Assembly: GCF_011761305.1 (NCBI RefSeq) | Contig: NZ_JAAOZC010000007.1 | Span: forward strand, 1 to 64,000 | Direction of reading: 5' to 3' | From: Sphingomonas vulcanisoli | Lineage (GTDB): Bacteria; Pseudomonadota; Alphaproteobacteria; Sphingomonadales; Sphingomonadaceae | DNA: 64,000 nt | In this document: positions 1-7,451 of the stretch, in pieces | Position numbering within the stretch: position 1 is the stretch's first letter | Layout: the number at the start of each line of letters is the position of its first letter | The notes under the pieces: model-generated | Databases searched by the model: none | What the model was told of the DNA's origin: nothing | The model's input: the letters and a program-made list of their open reading frames with translations, nothing else | Position numbers and translations under genes: made by a program

Positions 1-78
1 ATCGCCACCCGATACGATCGCATCCCACAAAACTATCTCGCCAGCCTCTACCTCGCCGCGCTCTCGTTCTGGTGCTGA
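1..78 (+). mobile_element. IS5-family transposase, C-terminal fragment
   Basis: Frame 1 is open from the first base to the TGA at 76-78 and reads IATRYDRIPQNYLASLYLAA followed by LSFWC. This matches the usual C-terminus of IS5-superfamily (IS427-like) DDE transposases, where a TRYDxxxxNYLA stretch ends in a short hydrophobic helix. The rest of the gene lies left of the window, so whether the element is intact cannot be told. The stop codon lies inside the terminal repeat described next, which is common in compact IS elements. Confidence 0.7.
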
Positions 79-95
79 ATGTCGATTCAGCCTAG
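74..95. repeat. Right terminal repeat of the IS element
   Basis: The segment GCTGAATGTCGATTCAGCC overlaps the transposase stop. Nearly the same string recurs at 7407-7426 and, inverted, at 7225-7242, which supports reading it as an IS end. It finishes at a CTAG (92-95) that is also the first four bases of the following palindrome. Group IS427 elements are known to prefer short CTAG/TA targets, so the IS may have inserted at the edge of the palindrome. Confidence 0.5.
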
Positions 96-121
96 CCCCT
101 CCCCTTAAGGGGAGGGGCTAG
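92..121. repeat. Family A palindrome (single hairpin)
   Basis: A perfect 30-base palindrome with arms CTAGCCCCTCCCCTT and its complement, bounded by CTAG at both ends. It is the simplest member of the GC-rich hairpin family that recurs between genes across the window. It lies just downstream of the minus-strand glycosyltransferase and could also act in transcription termination. Confidence 0.8.
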
Positions 122-126
122 TTTGC

Positions 127-1305
127 TCACTCCACCCTCGTCGTCCGGATCCAGGCGGGGGCTTCGGTGCCGCGCAGGATGCGGGTGTAGAGCATCAGCT
201 TCCAGACGAAATAGAGCGGCATCCTGACGAGCGCCGCGCCGGAGAGCATTGCGCGCCCGGCGATCGCCCAGGCCAGCAGCACCGCGCCGACCACCGCCAC
301 GGCAAGCAACAGCATCGCCGCCAGCAGCCCGGCCGGCGCGCCGAGCAGGACCAGCACGCCCCAGAGGAGGACCGCGGCGGCGTTGGCGATCAGCAGCAGG
401 GTCAGCGGCAGCGTGATCAGATTGAGGCCCAGCCACAGCATCGGCCAGCCGCCGTCGGTCAGCCCTTTGCCGATCAGCGGCAGGCCGAACTGGCGGGCGG
501 TGGCGAGAAAACCTCCCTCCCAGCGCGCGCGCTGCGTCTGCGTGCCCGCCGAAGTGCTGGGCGCGGACCAGATGATCGCGCGCTCCTCGAACCGGGGCGG
601 ATGGCACTCGCGGACAAGATCTACGCCGAGCGCGAGATCCTCGACGATGTTGCCCGTCGCGAGCGCGCGATCCGCGATCAGCGGCCAGGGGAAGGCCATG
701 CCCGATCCGGTCAGCAGCGCGGGACCGCCGAGCCGTGCGGCGCCGCGCTGGCGGAGCAGGTTCTTGACCAGGATCGCGAAATTCGAGACCTGCACCACCG
801 GCCCGTCGCCGGGTGCCGAGCGGAACAGGTAGCAGCCCTGGATCGCCCGGCCGGTTTGCAGCGCCTCGGCGGCGAGCGTGGCGATCGCACCGGGTTCGGG
901 CAGGCAATCGGCATCGATCGCCACCACCACATCAGGCGGATCGAGCGCGAGCCGGTCACGCCCGCCCGCCAGCGCATACCCCTTGCCGCGCTTGTCCGGC
1001 TGATCGAGTCGATAGACCTCCGCTCCGCCCGCCAGCGCCTCCTCGGCGGTCGCGTCGCTGCAATTGTGCGCGACGACGAGAATGCGCGCGCCCTCCGGCG
1101 CGGCGGCGCGCATCGCCTGCACGCTGGCGCGGATCGCGGTGGCCTCGTTGTGGGCGGGCACGAGCAGGGCGATTTTGCCGGGAACCGGGCCGATCGGCCG
1201 CTTGCGGGAGGGCGTGAGGCCAAACAGCAGCTCCGCCAGAAAAACCAGGTCGATCAGAACGAGCGGCAGCGTGGCGAGCGAAGCCAGCAGGACGATCAGA
1301 CTCAT
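127..1305 (-). CDS. Glycosyltransferase family 2, membrane-bound
   Basis: A 392-residue protein with an N-terminal membrane helix (about residues 3-30), a GT-A domain (ALLVPAHNEA at about 47, then DADC at about 130 as the DXD-like metal site, and the QRARWEGG acceptor-site motif near 255), and C-terminal hydrophobic segments from about 285 to 350. The layout is that of processive or cellulose-synthase-like GT2 enzymes that build envelope or exopolysaccharide glycans at the inner membrane. The start overlaps the stop of the upstream GT4 gene by 4 bp (1302-1305), so the two are translationally coupled. The sugar donor and product cannot be read from sequence. Confidence 0.88.
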   Translation of the reverse strand: MSLIVLLASLATLPLVLIDLVFLAELLFGLTPSRKRPIGPVPGKIALLVPAHNEATAIRASVQAMRAAAPEGARILVVAHNCSDATAEEALAGGAEVYRLDQPDKRGKGYALAGGRDRLALDPPDVVVAIDADCLPEPGAIATLAAEALQTGRAIQGCYLFRSAPGDGPVVQVSNFAILVKNLLRQRGAARLGGPALLTGSGMAFPWPLIADRALATGNIVEDLALGVDLVRECHPPRFEERAIIWSAPSTSAGTQTQRARWEGGFLATARQFGLPLIGKGLTDGGWPMLWLGLNLITLPLTLLLIANAAAVLLWGVLVLLGAPAGLLAAMLLLAVAVVGAVLLAWAIAGRAMLSGAALVRMPLYFVWKLMLYTRILRGTEAPAWIRTTRVE

Positions 1306-2489
1306 CGCGCGATCAGCTCGGCGAGCGCCGCCGCATTGGCGCGCGCGTCGTGCATCGCCAGCACGCGGGCGCGCCCGACCTCACCCATCGCGCGCAGCCT
1401 GACGGGATCTTCGGCGAGGACCGTCGCCATCGCGTCGGCCAGTGCCTCCACCGACCCAGCCGGGACGATCCAGCCGCACTCGGCATCGACCAGCTCGGGA
1501 ATGCCCGCGATCGCCGTGGTCAGCACAGGCACGCCCAGCGCCAGCGCCTCCATGATCACCACCGGCAGGCCTTCGGCGAAGCTCGGCAGCACCATCGCGC
1601 GCGACGTCTGGATCTTCTCGCGCACGCCCGCGGCGGAGAGATAGCCGGTGATCGTCACCATCATGCCCAGACCGGCGCGATCGATCATCGCTTCGATCTC
1701 GCTGCGCATCTCGCCATCGCCGACCAGGGTGAGGTGGAAGCTCACGCCGCGATCGCGGAGCAATTGCGCCGCCTCGATCAGCAGCGGCAGCCCCTTCTGC
1801 CCGCTGAGCCGTGCGACGCAGCACAGCGTCGCGGCTGGTTGCGGGGGCGCGACGGCGGCATCGGCGAAGGCTTCATCGACGCCGCAGCGCACGACCTGCA
1901 GCTTGGGCCAATCCCGATACGCCGCCCAGCGCATCAATTGGCTCCGCCCGAACGAGCTGATCGCCACGGTGAATTTGGCATCCGCGATCTTCTGTCCGAG
2001 CGCATAGCCGAGCGGGAAATCGAACTCTTCGGGGCCGTGGACAGTGAAGCTGTAGGGCACGCCCGAGAGAATATGGACCAGCCGGGCGACCGCAGCGGGG
2101 TTGGTGCCGAAATGGGCGTGGAGGTGATCGATGCCCTGCATCTGTTTTGCCAGCCATGCCGCCTCGACGAGATAGGCGAGGTGCCGGAGCTTGGGCTTGA
2201 GACCGTAGCCTGCCATCGCGAAGGCGGCGCGCAACGCCTTGAAGAAGCGCCCGGGTCGCCTGAACACCATTGCTAGCGATGTGCCGATCAAGGCGCCTGC
2301 GCCTTGATCGAGGACGATCCGTGTCCGCTCGCGCTCGCGCAGATCGGCGGGATCGGGAAGGTCGCCCGGCACCGGGCGGATCGAGAAGCGCACGACATCA
2401 TGCCCCAGCGCCTCCAGCCCCAAAATCTCCCGCCGGATGAAGCTGTGGCTCACCGCCGGGTAGCGATTGACGAGATAGGCGATGCGCAT
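1302..2489 (-). CDS. Glycosyltransferase family 4
   Basis: Encodes about 395 residues beginning MRIAYLVNRYPAVSHSF, the typical opening of GT4 colanic-acid-type glycosyltransferases. The ATG at 2489 fits this opening better than the in-frame start 51 bases upstream, which adds a low-quality leader. A GT-B fold is indicated by HAHFGTNPAAVARL in the N-terminal half, CVARLSGQKGLPLLIEA at the start of the nucleotide-binding half, and the LPSFAEGLPVVIMEALALG donor-site motif with the EX7E glutamates. It forms an operon with the overlapping GT2 gene. The likely role is exopolysaccharide or capsule glycan assembly; the exact product is unknown. Confidence 0.88.
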   Translation of the reverse strand: MRIAYLVNRYPAVSHSFIRREILGLEALGHDVVRFSIRPVPGDLPDPADLRERERTRIVLDQGAGALIGTSLAMVFRRPGRFFKALRAAFAMAGYGLKPKLRHLAYLVEAAWLAKQMQGIDHLHAHFGTNPAAVARLVHILSGVPYSFTVHGPEEFDFPLGYALGQKIADAKFTVAISSFGRSQLMRWAAYRDWPKLQVVRCGVDEAFADAAVAPPQPAATLCCVARLSGQKGLPLLIEAAQLLRDRGVSFHLTLVGDGEMRSEIEAMIDRAGLGMMVTITGYLSAAGVREKIQTSRAMVLPSFAEGLPVVIMEALALGVPVLTTAIAGIPELVDAECGWIVPAGSVEALADAMATVLAEDPVRLRAMGEVGRARVLAMHDARANAAALAELIAR

Positions 2490-2570
2490 TGCCCTCAAGG
2501 CTAATCGGGGGCGGGCAGTGCGTCCAGAGAGACACCACAATCCTCCCCTTGCAGGAGAGGACTTCTCGGG

Positions 2571-2963
2571 TCAGTCCTCTGTCCGCCCCGCTGCTTCCCG
2601 ATCGTGTTCATAATGGTGCGCGAGCGGGAACGGCGGCAGCCAGCCTTCGCGGCGGATCGTCCAAAGCTCGTAGGTCGGCCGGAACTGGTCGATCGCGTCA
2701 AGCGCGCCGATACTGACCTCGATTTCGTCACCGGAGCGGGCGAACACCGAACCGCCGCAGCGCGGGCAGAAATGTCGCGTGCCGAACGCGCGCGTCTCGC
2801 CGGTGATCGCCACCGCCTCCGCCGGAAAGATCGCCGAGGCGTGGAACAGCGCGCCATGATGCTTGCGGCAATCGAGGCAATGGCAGAGACCGACGCGATA
2901 GGGTGCGCCGGACGCCGTGACGCGGACATCGCCGCACAGACAGCCGCCGGTGATGTCGTTCAT
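2571..2963 (-). CDS. GFA / CENP-V-fold zinc protein
   Basis: A 130-residue protein with the cysteine layout of the GFA family: GGCLCG at the N-terminus, CHCLDCRKHHGA at about 28, and FCPRCGGSVF near 65. These bind zinc. The family was named for glutathione-dependent formaldehyde-activating enzyme, but most members, including small ones like this, have no proven reaction. The ATG at 2963 is preferred because AAGGAAAG lies just upstream; a TTG 15 bases earlier is the only longer option. It appears monocistronic, with palindromic repeats upstream. Confidence 0.82.
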   Translation of the reverse strand: MNDITGGCLCGDVRVTASGAPYRVGLCHCLDCRKHHGALFHASAIFPAEAVAITGETRAFGTRHFCPRCGGSVFARSGDEIEVSIGALDAIDQFRPTYELWTIRREGWLPPFPLAHHYEHDREAAGRTED

Positions 2964-2976
2964 CTCGCTTTCCTTC

Positions 2977-3106
2977 AATCCTCCCCCGTCAGGGGGAGGT
3001 GGCGCCGAAGGCGTCGGAGGGGGAGGTCAGCGAAACCTCTCGAGGGACACCTCTGTCCTCCCCCTCCGTCAGCTACGCTGACACTTCCCCCTGGCGGGGG
3101 AGGATT
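2977..3106. repeat. Family A paired palindromic repeat
   Basis: Two GC-rich hairpins in opposite orientation. Each arm begins AATCCTCCCCC and contains a self-complementary CCCCC...GGGGG stem. The inner parts (GGCGCCGAAGGCGTCGG on the left, a CGTCAGC...GCTGAC hairpin on the right) differ. It fills the gap between the GFA gene and ybaB. The same unit recurs with changes at 33926-34055 and 59573-59703. Confidence 0.85.
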
Positions 3107-3112
3107 GTCACC

Positions 3113-3445
3113 TCAAAACGGCATCTTGAAGCCCGGGGGCAGCGGCAGGCCGGCGCTCATCTTGCTCATCTCTTCGTTGCCCGCGGCATCGGCCTTGGCG
3201 CGCGCGTCGTTGATCGCGGCGGCGATGAGGTCTTCCAGCATCTGCTTCTCGCTCGGCACGATCAGGCTGTCGTCGATCGCGACGCCCAGGATGCGGCCCT
3301 TGGCGGTGGCGCGGATCGTGACGAGACCGCCACCGGCGGCGCCCTCCACTTCGATCTTGTCGAGATTGGCCTGGGCGCCGGCCATCTGGTTCTGGATGTT
3401 GGCGGCGGCTTCTTGCGCGGCCTTCATCAATTCATCCATGTTCAT
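3113..3445 (-). CDS. ybaB: YbaB/EbfC nucleoid-associated protein
   Basis: A 110-residue protein opening MNMDELMKAAQEAAANIQNQ, with the coiled N-terminal helix and the central strand (VEGAAGGGLVTIRATAKGRI) of the YbaB/EbfC family. These small dimers bind DNA without strong sequence preference. The gene lies directly downstream of dnaX on the same strand with a 16-bp gap, the conserved dnaX-ybaB arrangement of bacteria. A clear CAGGAGA precedes the ATG. recR, often third in this operon, is not here: the next gene on the strand is GFA. Confidence 0.93.
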   Translation of the reverse strand: MNMDELMKAAQEAAANIQNQMAGAQANLDKIEVEGAAGGGLVTIRATAKGRILGVAIDDSLIVPSEKQMLEDLIAAAINDARAKADAAGNEEMSKMSAGLPLPPGFKMPF

Positions 3446-3461
3446 TCGCGGTCTCCTGGGA

Positions 3462-5039
3462 TCACATCAACTGGGCATCGGGAAAGGCCGCCAGGGTGGC
3501 GGCGACGATCGGGCTTTCGAGGATAGCCTGGCGCGCGGCGGCTTCGCGGCCCTTCTCCTCATCCTGCAGGCTGGGCTTGCCGATGCCATCGACCACCGAG
3601 ATCGACCAGCGCGGCCCATCCTCGCCGAATTTGGGATTGAGACATTTTTCGAGATCGGCGGCAAAGGCGGCGTCCACCCCGCCGCGCGCGGACAGCACGA
3701 TCTCGGGCGGCGCGAAGCGGATCGGGCGCGCGGTTTCGAAACAGGCGGCAAGGCGGTGCGCGTTTTTGGCGATCAGCAGATCGTGGAGCTGCTGCGGCGT
3801 CTCGGGCAGCTGTGCGACGGCGGGGGGCAGGGGCGGGGCGGCCGGAGCGGCGGGCGTTGCAGCCGGGGCACTGACCTCACCCGATTCCAGACGGCGAACC
3901 AGCTCCGCCGGATCGGGCATCTGCCCGGCGTGCAGCACGCGCAGCAGCGCCATCTCGGCGGCTTCCTGCGGCAGCGCGGCGGAGATCACCTCGCCATGGC
4001 CCTTGAGCAGCAGCTGCCAGAGGCGATGCAGCGTCGCATAGCCCAATCGGCTCGCCCAATCGGCAAAGGCCTCGCGCTCTTCGACCGACAGCGCGGGATC
4101 GACCTTGCCGCCCGCCTTGGCGCGGGTGATGCCGTGGACGGTTTCGAGCAGGCCCTTGAGCAAGGACGCAGGCTCGACGCCGAGGCTGTGCTGCGTCTCG
4201 ACCGCCGCGAGCACCGCAGGCACGTCGCCGGAGAGGATGCTGCCGAACAAGCGCCGGATCGCGCCGCGATCGGAGAGGCCGAGCATGTCCCGCACTTGAT
4301 TGGCGGTGACGCCGCCGCTCTCCATCGATCCATGCGCGATCGCCTGATCGAGGATCGAGAGCCCGTCGCGCGCCGACCCTTCCGCCGCGCGCGCGATCAG
4401 CGCCAGCGCCTCGGGATCGGCCTCGACCTGCTCGGCGGCGACGACTTTGGTGAAATGCTCGGCCAGCAGATCGGCGGGGATACGGCGCAGATCGAAGCGC
4501 TGGCAGCGCGACAGCACCGTCACCGGCACCTTGTTCACCTCGGTGGTGGCGAACAGGAATTTGACGTGGGAGGGCGGCTCCTCGAGCGTCTTCAACAGCG
4601 CGTTGAAGGCATTCTTCGAGAGCATGTGGACTTCGTCGATGATGTAGATCTTGTAGCGCGCCGAGACCGCCGCATAGCGCACCGCCTCGATGATCTCACG
4701 GATATCGTCGACGCCGGTGTGGCTGGCGGCATCCATCTCCACCACGTCGATATGCCGCCCCTCGGCGATCGCTTTGCACGGCTCGCAGACGCCGCAAGGA
4801 TCGATCGTCGGGCCGCCATGCCCGTCCGGGCCGATGCAGTTGAGCGCCTTGGCGATCAGGCGGGCGGTCGATGTCTTGCCGACACCACGGACGCCGGTGA
4901 GCAGGAAGGCATGGGCGAGGCGATCACGCTTGATCGCATTGCCCAGCGTCTGGACCATCGCATCCTGGCCGATCAGCTCGGCAAAGGTCTGCGGCCGATA
5001 TTTGCGGGCGAGGACGCGATAGGGCTGGGATTCGGGCAC
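3462..5039 (-). CDS. dnaX: DNA polymerase III subunit gamma/tau
   Basis: A 525-residue clamp-loader ATPase. It starts at GTG with PYRVLARKYRPQTFAELIGQ, followed by Walker A GVRGVGKTST (about residue 50), a four-cysteine zinc module (CIGPDGHG...CGVCEPC), Walker B with the DEVH box (IIDEVHMLS), and sensor 1 (LFATTEVNKVP). The C-terminal part has a Pro/Ala-rich linker (about 395-415) and a short tau-like domain. It loads the sliding clamp and bridges polymerase cores at the fork. No AAAAAAG-type slippery site was noticed, so a separate gamma form by frameshifting is not supported. Confidence 0.97.
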   Translation of the reverse strand: MPESQPYRVLARKYRPQTFAELIGQDAMVQTLGNAIKRDRLAHAFLLTGVRGVGKTSTARLIAKALNCIGPDGHGGPTIDPCGVCEPCKAIAEGRHIDVVEMDAASHTGVDDIREIIEAVRYAAVSARYKIYIIDEVHMLSKNAFNALLKTLEEPPSHVKFLFATTEVNKVPVTVLSRCQRFDLRRIPADLLAEHFTKVVAAEQVEADPEALALIARAAEGSARDGLSILDQAIAHGSMESGGVTANQVRDMLGLSDRGAIRRLFGSILSGDVPAVLAAVETQHSLGVEPASLLKGLLETVHGITRAKAGGKVDPALSVEEREAFADWASRLGYATLHRLWQLLLKGHGEVISAALPQEAAEMALLRVLHAGQMPDPAELVRRLESGEVSAPAATPAAPAAPPLPPAVAQLPETPQQLHDLLIAKNAHRLAACFETARPIRFAPPEIVLSARGGVDAAFAADLEKCLNPKFGEDGPRWSISVVDGIGKPSLQDEEKGREAAARQAILESPIVAATLAAFPDAQLM

Positions 5040-5087
5040 GGTGCGGGAGATTAGCGGGTTGGAAGGGGCGCGTCACGGGCGCTTCAT

Positions 5088-5210
5088 CGATCCTCCCCTG
5101 CAAGGGGAGGTGGCAGCCCGCAGGGCTGACCGAGGGGTGTCACTCTCTCGATGGCGGGATACCCCTCCGACGCGCTGCGCGCGCCACCTCCCCTTGCAGG
5201 GGAGGATCGA
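5088..5210. repeat. Family A paired palindromic repeat
   Basis: Inverted arms CGATCCTCCCCTGCAAGGGG and its near-complement at the right end enclose an interior with ACCCCTCCGACGCGC. Each arm folds by itself (CCCCTGCAAGGGG) and the two arms also pair with each other. It separates the start of dnaX from the divergent lipoprotein gene. Confidence 0.85.
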
Positions 5211-5261
5211 TGCTACGCTGGCCACCAATCCCTCAAAATGTCCCAAATGCCGCAATGTGTC

Positions 5262-5290
5262 TTGACATAAATAACCATATCGGCTAAATG
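5262..5290 (+). promoter_or_regulatory. Sigma-70-like promoter with TSS at the ATG
   Basis: A perfect -35 box TTGACA (5262-5267) is followed by a 17-base spacer and TAAATG (5285-5290) as the -10. A start site about 7 bases on falls at 5297, which is the A of an in-frame ATG. This would give a leaderless transcript. The surroundings (ACATAAATAACCATAT) are clearly richer in A+T than the flanks. Confidence 0.5.
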
Positions 5291-5296
5291 ACGCAA

Positions 5297-6481
5297 ATGC
5301 GGTGCCTCCTGTTTCTCTTGGCCCTGGCGCTTTCCGCCTGTGCAACCCTGCCGGGCCCCAAGGCGACAAGGGCCACGGTCCGGGTGGCTTTCGACGCGCA
5401 TGGCGTCACTTCGGTGGGCGCCACAGGCTTCGCCGATCCGGCGACGCACCGCCCGGTCACCGCCGACGATCCCGTGCGCGTCGCCTCGATCTCCAAGCTG
5501 GTCACCGCCATCGCGGTGCTGCGGCTGGTCGAAGCGGGGACGCTCGATCTCGATGCGGATGTCGGCCAGCGCCTCGGCTACGCGGTGCGAAACCCGGCCT
5601 TTCCCGCGTCGCCGATCACGCTCGGGATGCTGCTCTCGCATACCAGTTCGCTGCGCGACGATGCGGGCTACGCGCTGCCGCTCGACGCCAAGATCGCCGA
5701 TACGCTCGCCGATCCCAAGGCCTGGGACGCGGCGCATGCCCCGGGCACCTGGTTCCACTATACCAACCTCAACCTTCCCGTGATTGCCAGCGTGATGGAG
5801 AAGGCAACGAGCGAGCGTTTCGATGCCCTCGTCCAGCGGCTGGTGCTGACCCCGCTCAAGCTCGACGCCTGCTTCAACTGGATCGCCTGCTCGGACGCGG
5901 CAGTCGCCCGCGCGGTGGTGCTGACCGACGACAAGGGCGTGCCGACCAAGGACGATCTCCACGGCCATCGCCCCGCCTGCCCGGTGACGCCCGCGAAGGA
6001 TGGCGGCTGCGACCTTACGATATGGCGGCCCGGCCTGAACGGCGCGATCTTCTCGCCCCAGGGCGGGCTGCGCATATCAATGCGCGATCTGGCTGTGATC
6101 GGCCGCCTGCTGATCGGTGATGGCGAAGTCGACGGCGTGCGCTTGCTGACGCCTGCTTCGATGGCGCTGCTGGAGCGTCCGGTCTGGACCTACGACGGCG
6201 CCAATGGCGACACCGACGAGGGTTTCAATTGCCGCTACGGGTTGGCGGTGCAGACGCTGGCGACGAAGGCAGCGGGCTGCCGCGACGATCCCTTCGGCGA
6301 CGGCAAGCCGCGCATCGGTCATGCCGGCGACGCCTACGGTTTGCGGGCCGGGTTATGGGTCGATCCGACAACAGGCACAGGTGTCGCCTTCTTCGCCACC
6401 GCCGTGGCGCCCGGCATCAGAGGAAAACGATCGGCCTTCAGCCCGCAAGAGGAACATCTAGGCCGAAACCACGATCGATAA
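5297..6481 (+). CDS. Beta-lactamase-fold serine hydrolase lipoprotein
   Basis: Read from ATG 5297 this starts [20 protein letters not shown], a lipoprotein signal with the lipidated Cys at 15. The class C beta-lactamase / DD-peptidase fold follows: SxxK in [10 protein letters not shown], YxN in FHYTNLN, and HxG in IGHAGDAYG near the C-terminus. The protein is about 394 residues. Such proteins hydrolyse D-amino-acid peptides or esters and are rarely true resistance enzymes. An alternative ATG lies at 5288 but would overlap the predicted -10 box. The gene ends in a QEEHL helix like its relatives, so it is probably complete. It stands alone. Confidence 0.85.
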   Translation: MRCLLFLLALALSACATLPGPKATRATVRVAFDAHGVTSVGATGFADPATHRPVTADDPVRVASISKLVTAIAVLRLVEAGTLDLDADVGQRLGYAVRNPAFPASPITLGMLLSHTSSLRDDAGYALPLDAKIADTLADPKAWDAAHAPGTWFHYTNLNLPVIASVMEKATSERFDALVQRLVLTPLKLDACFNWIACSDAAVARAVVLTDDKGVPTKDDLHGHRPACPVTPAKDGGCDLTIWRPGLNGAIFSPQGGLRISMRDLAVIGRLLIGDGEVDGVRLLTPASMALLERPVWTYDGANGDTDEGFNCRYGLAVQTLATKAAGCRDDPFGDGKPRIGHAGDAYGLRAGLWVDPTTGTGVAFFATAVAPGIRGKRSAFSPQEEHLGRNHDR

Positions 6482-6530
6482 CCGAGCTTGCAAGAAGGCC
6501 CCTAGTCAATTCGCTTAAAGCGGACTACAT

Positions 6531-6542
6531 AGTTATCTAACT
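6531..6542. promoter_or_regulatory. Candidate VapB operator
   Basis: AGTTATCTAACT is an inverted repeat with 5-bp arms and a 2-bp centre, lying 15 bp upstream of the antitoxin ATG in the only non-coding stretch before the pair. Toxin-antitoxin operons of this class are generally autorepressed through such sites. The dyad is short and could occur by chance. Confidence 0.35.
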
Positions 6543-6556
6543 GGTCAGGAACTGCC

Positions 6557-6799
6557 ATGGATGCCATAAGTCTCGCGGAAGCCAAGGCTCATCTGAGTGA
6601 ACTCGTTGATCGGGTGGAGGCTGGACACTCGATCGACATCACCCGCCGCGGCAAACCTGTCGCACGGCTGGTGACCGCGACGCACCCGCGCCAGCCGATC
6701 GACATTGCCCTGTTGCGCGCCCTGACGAGCGCGATGCCGCCACAGACCGAAAGCGCGGCGGAGATAGTGCGAGCGATGCGGGACGGCGATCGCTACTGA
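6557..6799 (+). CDS. Phd/YefM-type antitoxin
   Basis: An 80-residue protein: [20 protein letters not shown], then the [20 protein letters not shown] core typical of Phd/YefM antitoxins (AbrB-unlike DNA-binding N-terminus) and a helical, probably unstructured C-terminal tail for toxin binding. It is the first gene of a pair: its TGA and the toxin ATG share one base (TGATG at 6797-6801). The expected role is neutralising the PIN toxin and repressing the operon. Confidence 0.9.
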   Translation: MDAISLAEAKAHLSELVDRVEAGHSIDITRRGKPVARLVTATHPRQPIDIALLRALTSAMPPQTESAAEIVRAMRDGDRY

Positions 6800-7224
6800 T
6801 GCTGTATCTCGATACGTCGCTGCTCATTGCGGCGCTTTCGAACGAGGCGATGACACAACAGGTACAGGCATGGCTGGCGGAACGGACACCGGGCGAATCG
6901 GCGATCAGCGAATGGACGATCACCGAAATTTCATCGGCTCTGGCGATCAAGCTTCGGACTGCTCAGATCGAACTTGATCACCGAGCCGCCGCGCTGGCGG
7001 CGTTCAACCGGCTTGCTGCCGAAAGCCTGGTGATCCTGCCGGTCAACGGCGGCCATTTCCGGGCGGCAGCCCGGATCGTCGATCAGGTCGAATTAGGGCT
7101 GCGCGCCGGGGACGCACTCCATCTGGCGATCGCGGCCGCGCAAGGCGCGACCATTTGGACGCTGGACCGGCGCCTCGCCCAGGCGGGGCCGGCGCTGGGT
7201 GTGCCTGCCCACCTGCTGAGCTAA
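6799..7224 (+). CDS. PIN-domain toxin (VapC family)
   Basis: A 141-residue PIN-domain ribonuclease. The four acidic positions are visible: D5 in [11 protein letters not shown], the E of [11 protein letters not shown], the D of [11 protein letters not shown] and the D of [10 protein letters not shown]. VapC toxins cleave tRNA or rRNA when released from antitoxin. The gene is translationally coupled to the antitoxin. The stop codon abuts the terminal repeat of the MITE-like element that follows, so an insertion may have set the present 3' end. Confidence 0.9.
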   Translation: MLYLDTSLLIAALSNEAMTQQVQAWLAERTPGESAISEWTITEISSALAIKLRTAQIELDHRAAALAAFNRLAAESLVILPVNGGHFRAAARIVDQVELGLRAGDALHLAIAAAQGATIWTLDRRLAQAGPALGVPAHLLS

Positions 7225-7423
7225 GCTGTATCGACATTCAGCTGAAATCCTCCCCTGGAAGGGGAGGTGGCAGCGCGCAGCGCTGACGGAGGGGTGTAAC
7301 CGCCGGCGGGGACACCCCTCCACCACCCTTCGGGCGGTCCCCCTCCCCTTACAGGGGAGGATTTTGTGGTCAGCCCGAACAAAGGTCCGCTAATTTCTCG
7401 AAAATCCTGAACGTCGATACAGC
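7225..7423. mobile_element. MITE-like element with IS-type ends
   Basis: Left end GCTGTATCGACATTCAGC (7225-7242) and right end CTGAACGTCGATACAGC (7407-7423) are inverted copies with one mismatch. They match the IS5-type end at 74-95. The 199-bp body has no gene. It carries a family A paired repeat (7245-7364) and about 40 bp of plain sequence. This is what a non-autonomous derivative moved by the IS transposase would look like. Confidence 0.55.
7245..7364. repeat. Family A paired palindromic repeat
   Basis: Arms AAATCCTCCCCTGGAAGGGG and the inverted AGGGGAGGATTTT flank an inner GCGCGCAGCGCTGAC hairpin and GTGTAACC...GGGACACCCC. It sits wholly inside the MITE-like element, the only clear case in the window of a family A unit framed by IS-like ends. 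Confidence 0.8.
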
Positions 7424-7451
7424 CTAGGCTTGGCTCCAGGCCGCAGCACGC

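Noticed and set aside
2999-3526. Short frames that read MAPKASEGE at several places
   Set aside because: They are the translation of the family A repeat and recur wherever the repeat does (also 33.9 and 59.6 kb).
3462-5039. Programmed frameshift giving a short gamma subunit
   Set aside because: No slippery A-run was seen in the dnaX sequence.
2604-5054. An 816-codon plus-strand open frame opposite ybaB and dnaX
   Set aside because: Antisense of well-recognised genes; no motif, and it crosses a palindromic repeat.
5297-6481. Antibiotic-resistance beta-lactamase
   Set aside because: The SxxK/YxN/HxG motifs define the fold, but lipoprotein serine hydrolases of this size are usually not resistance enzymes; no evidence for resistance.
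6410-6481. Frameshift at the end of the serine hydrolase gene
   Set aside because: The last residues ([13 protein letters not shown]) resemble the end of related proteins, so the frame appears intact.
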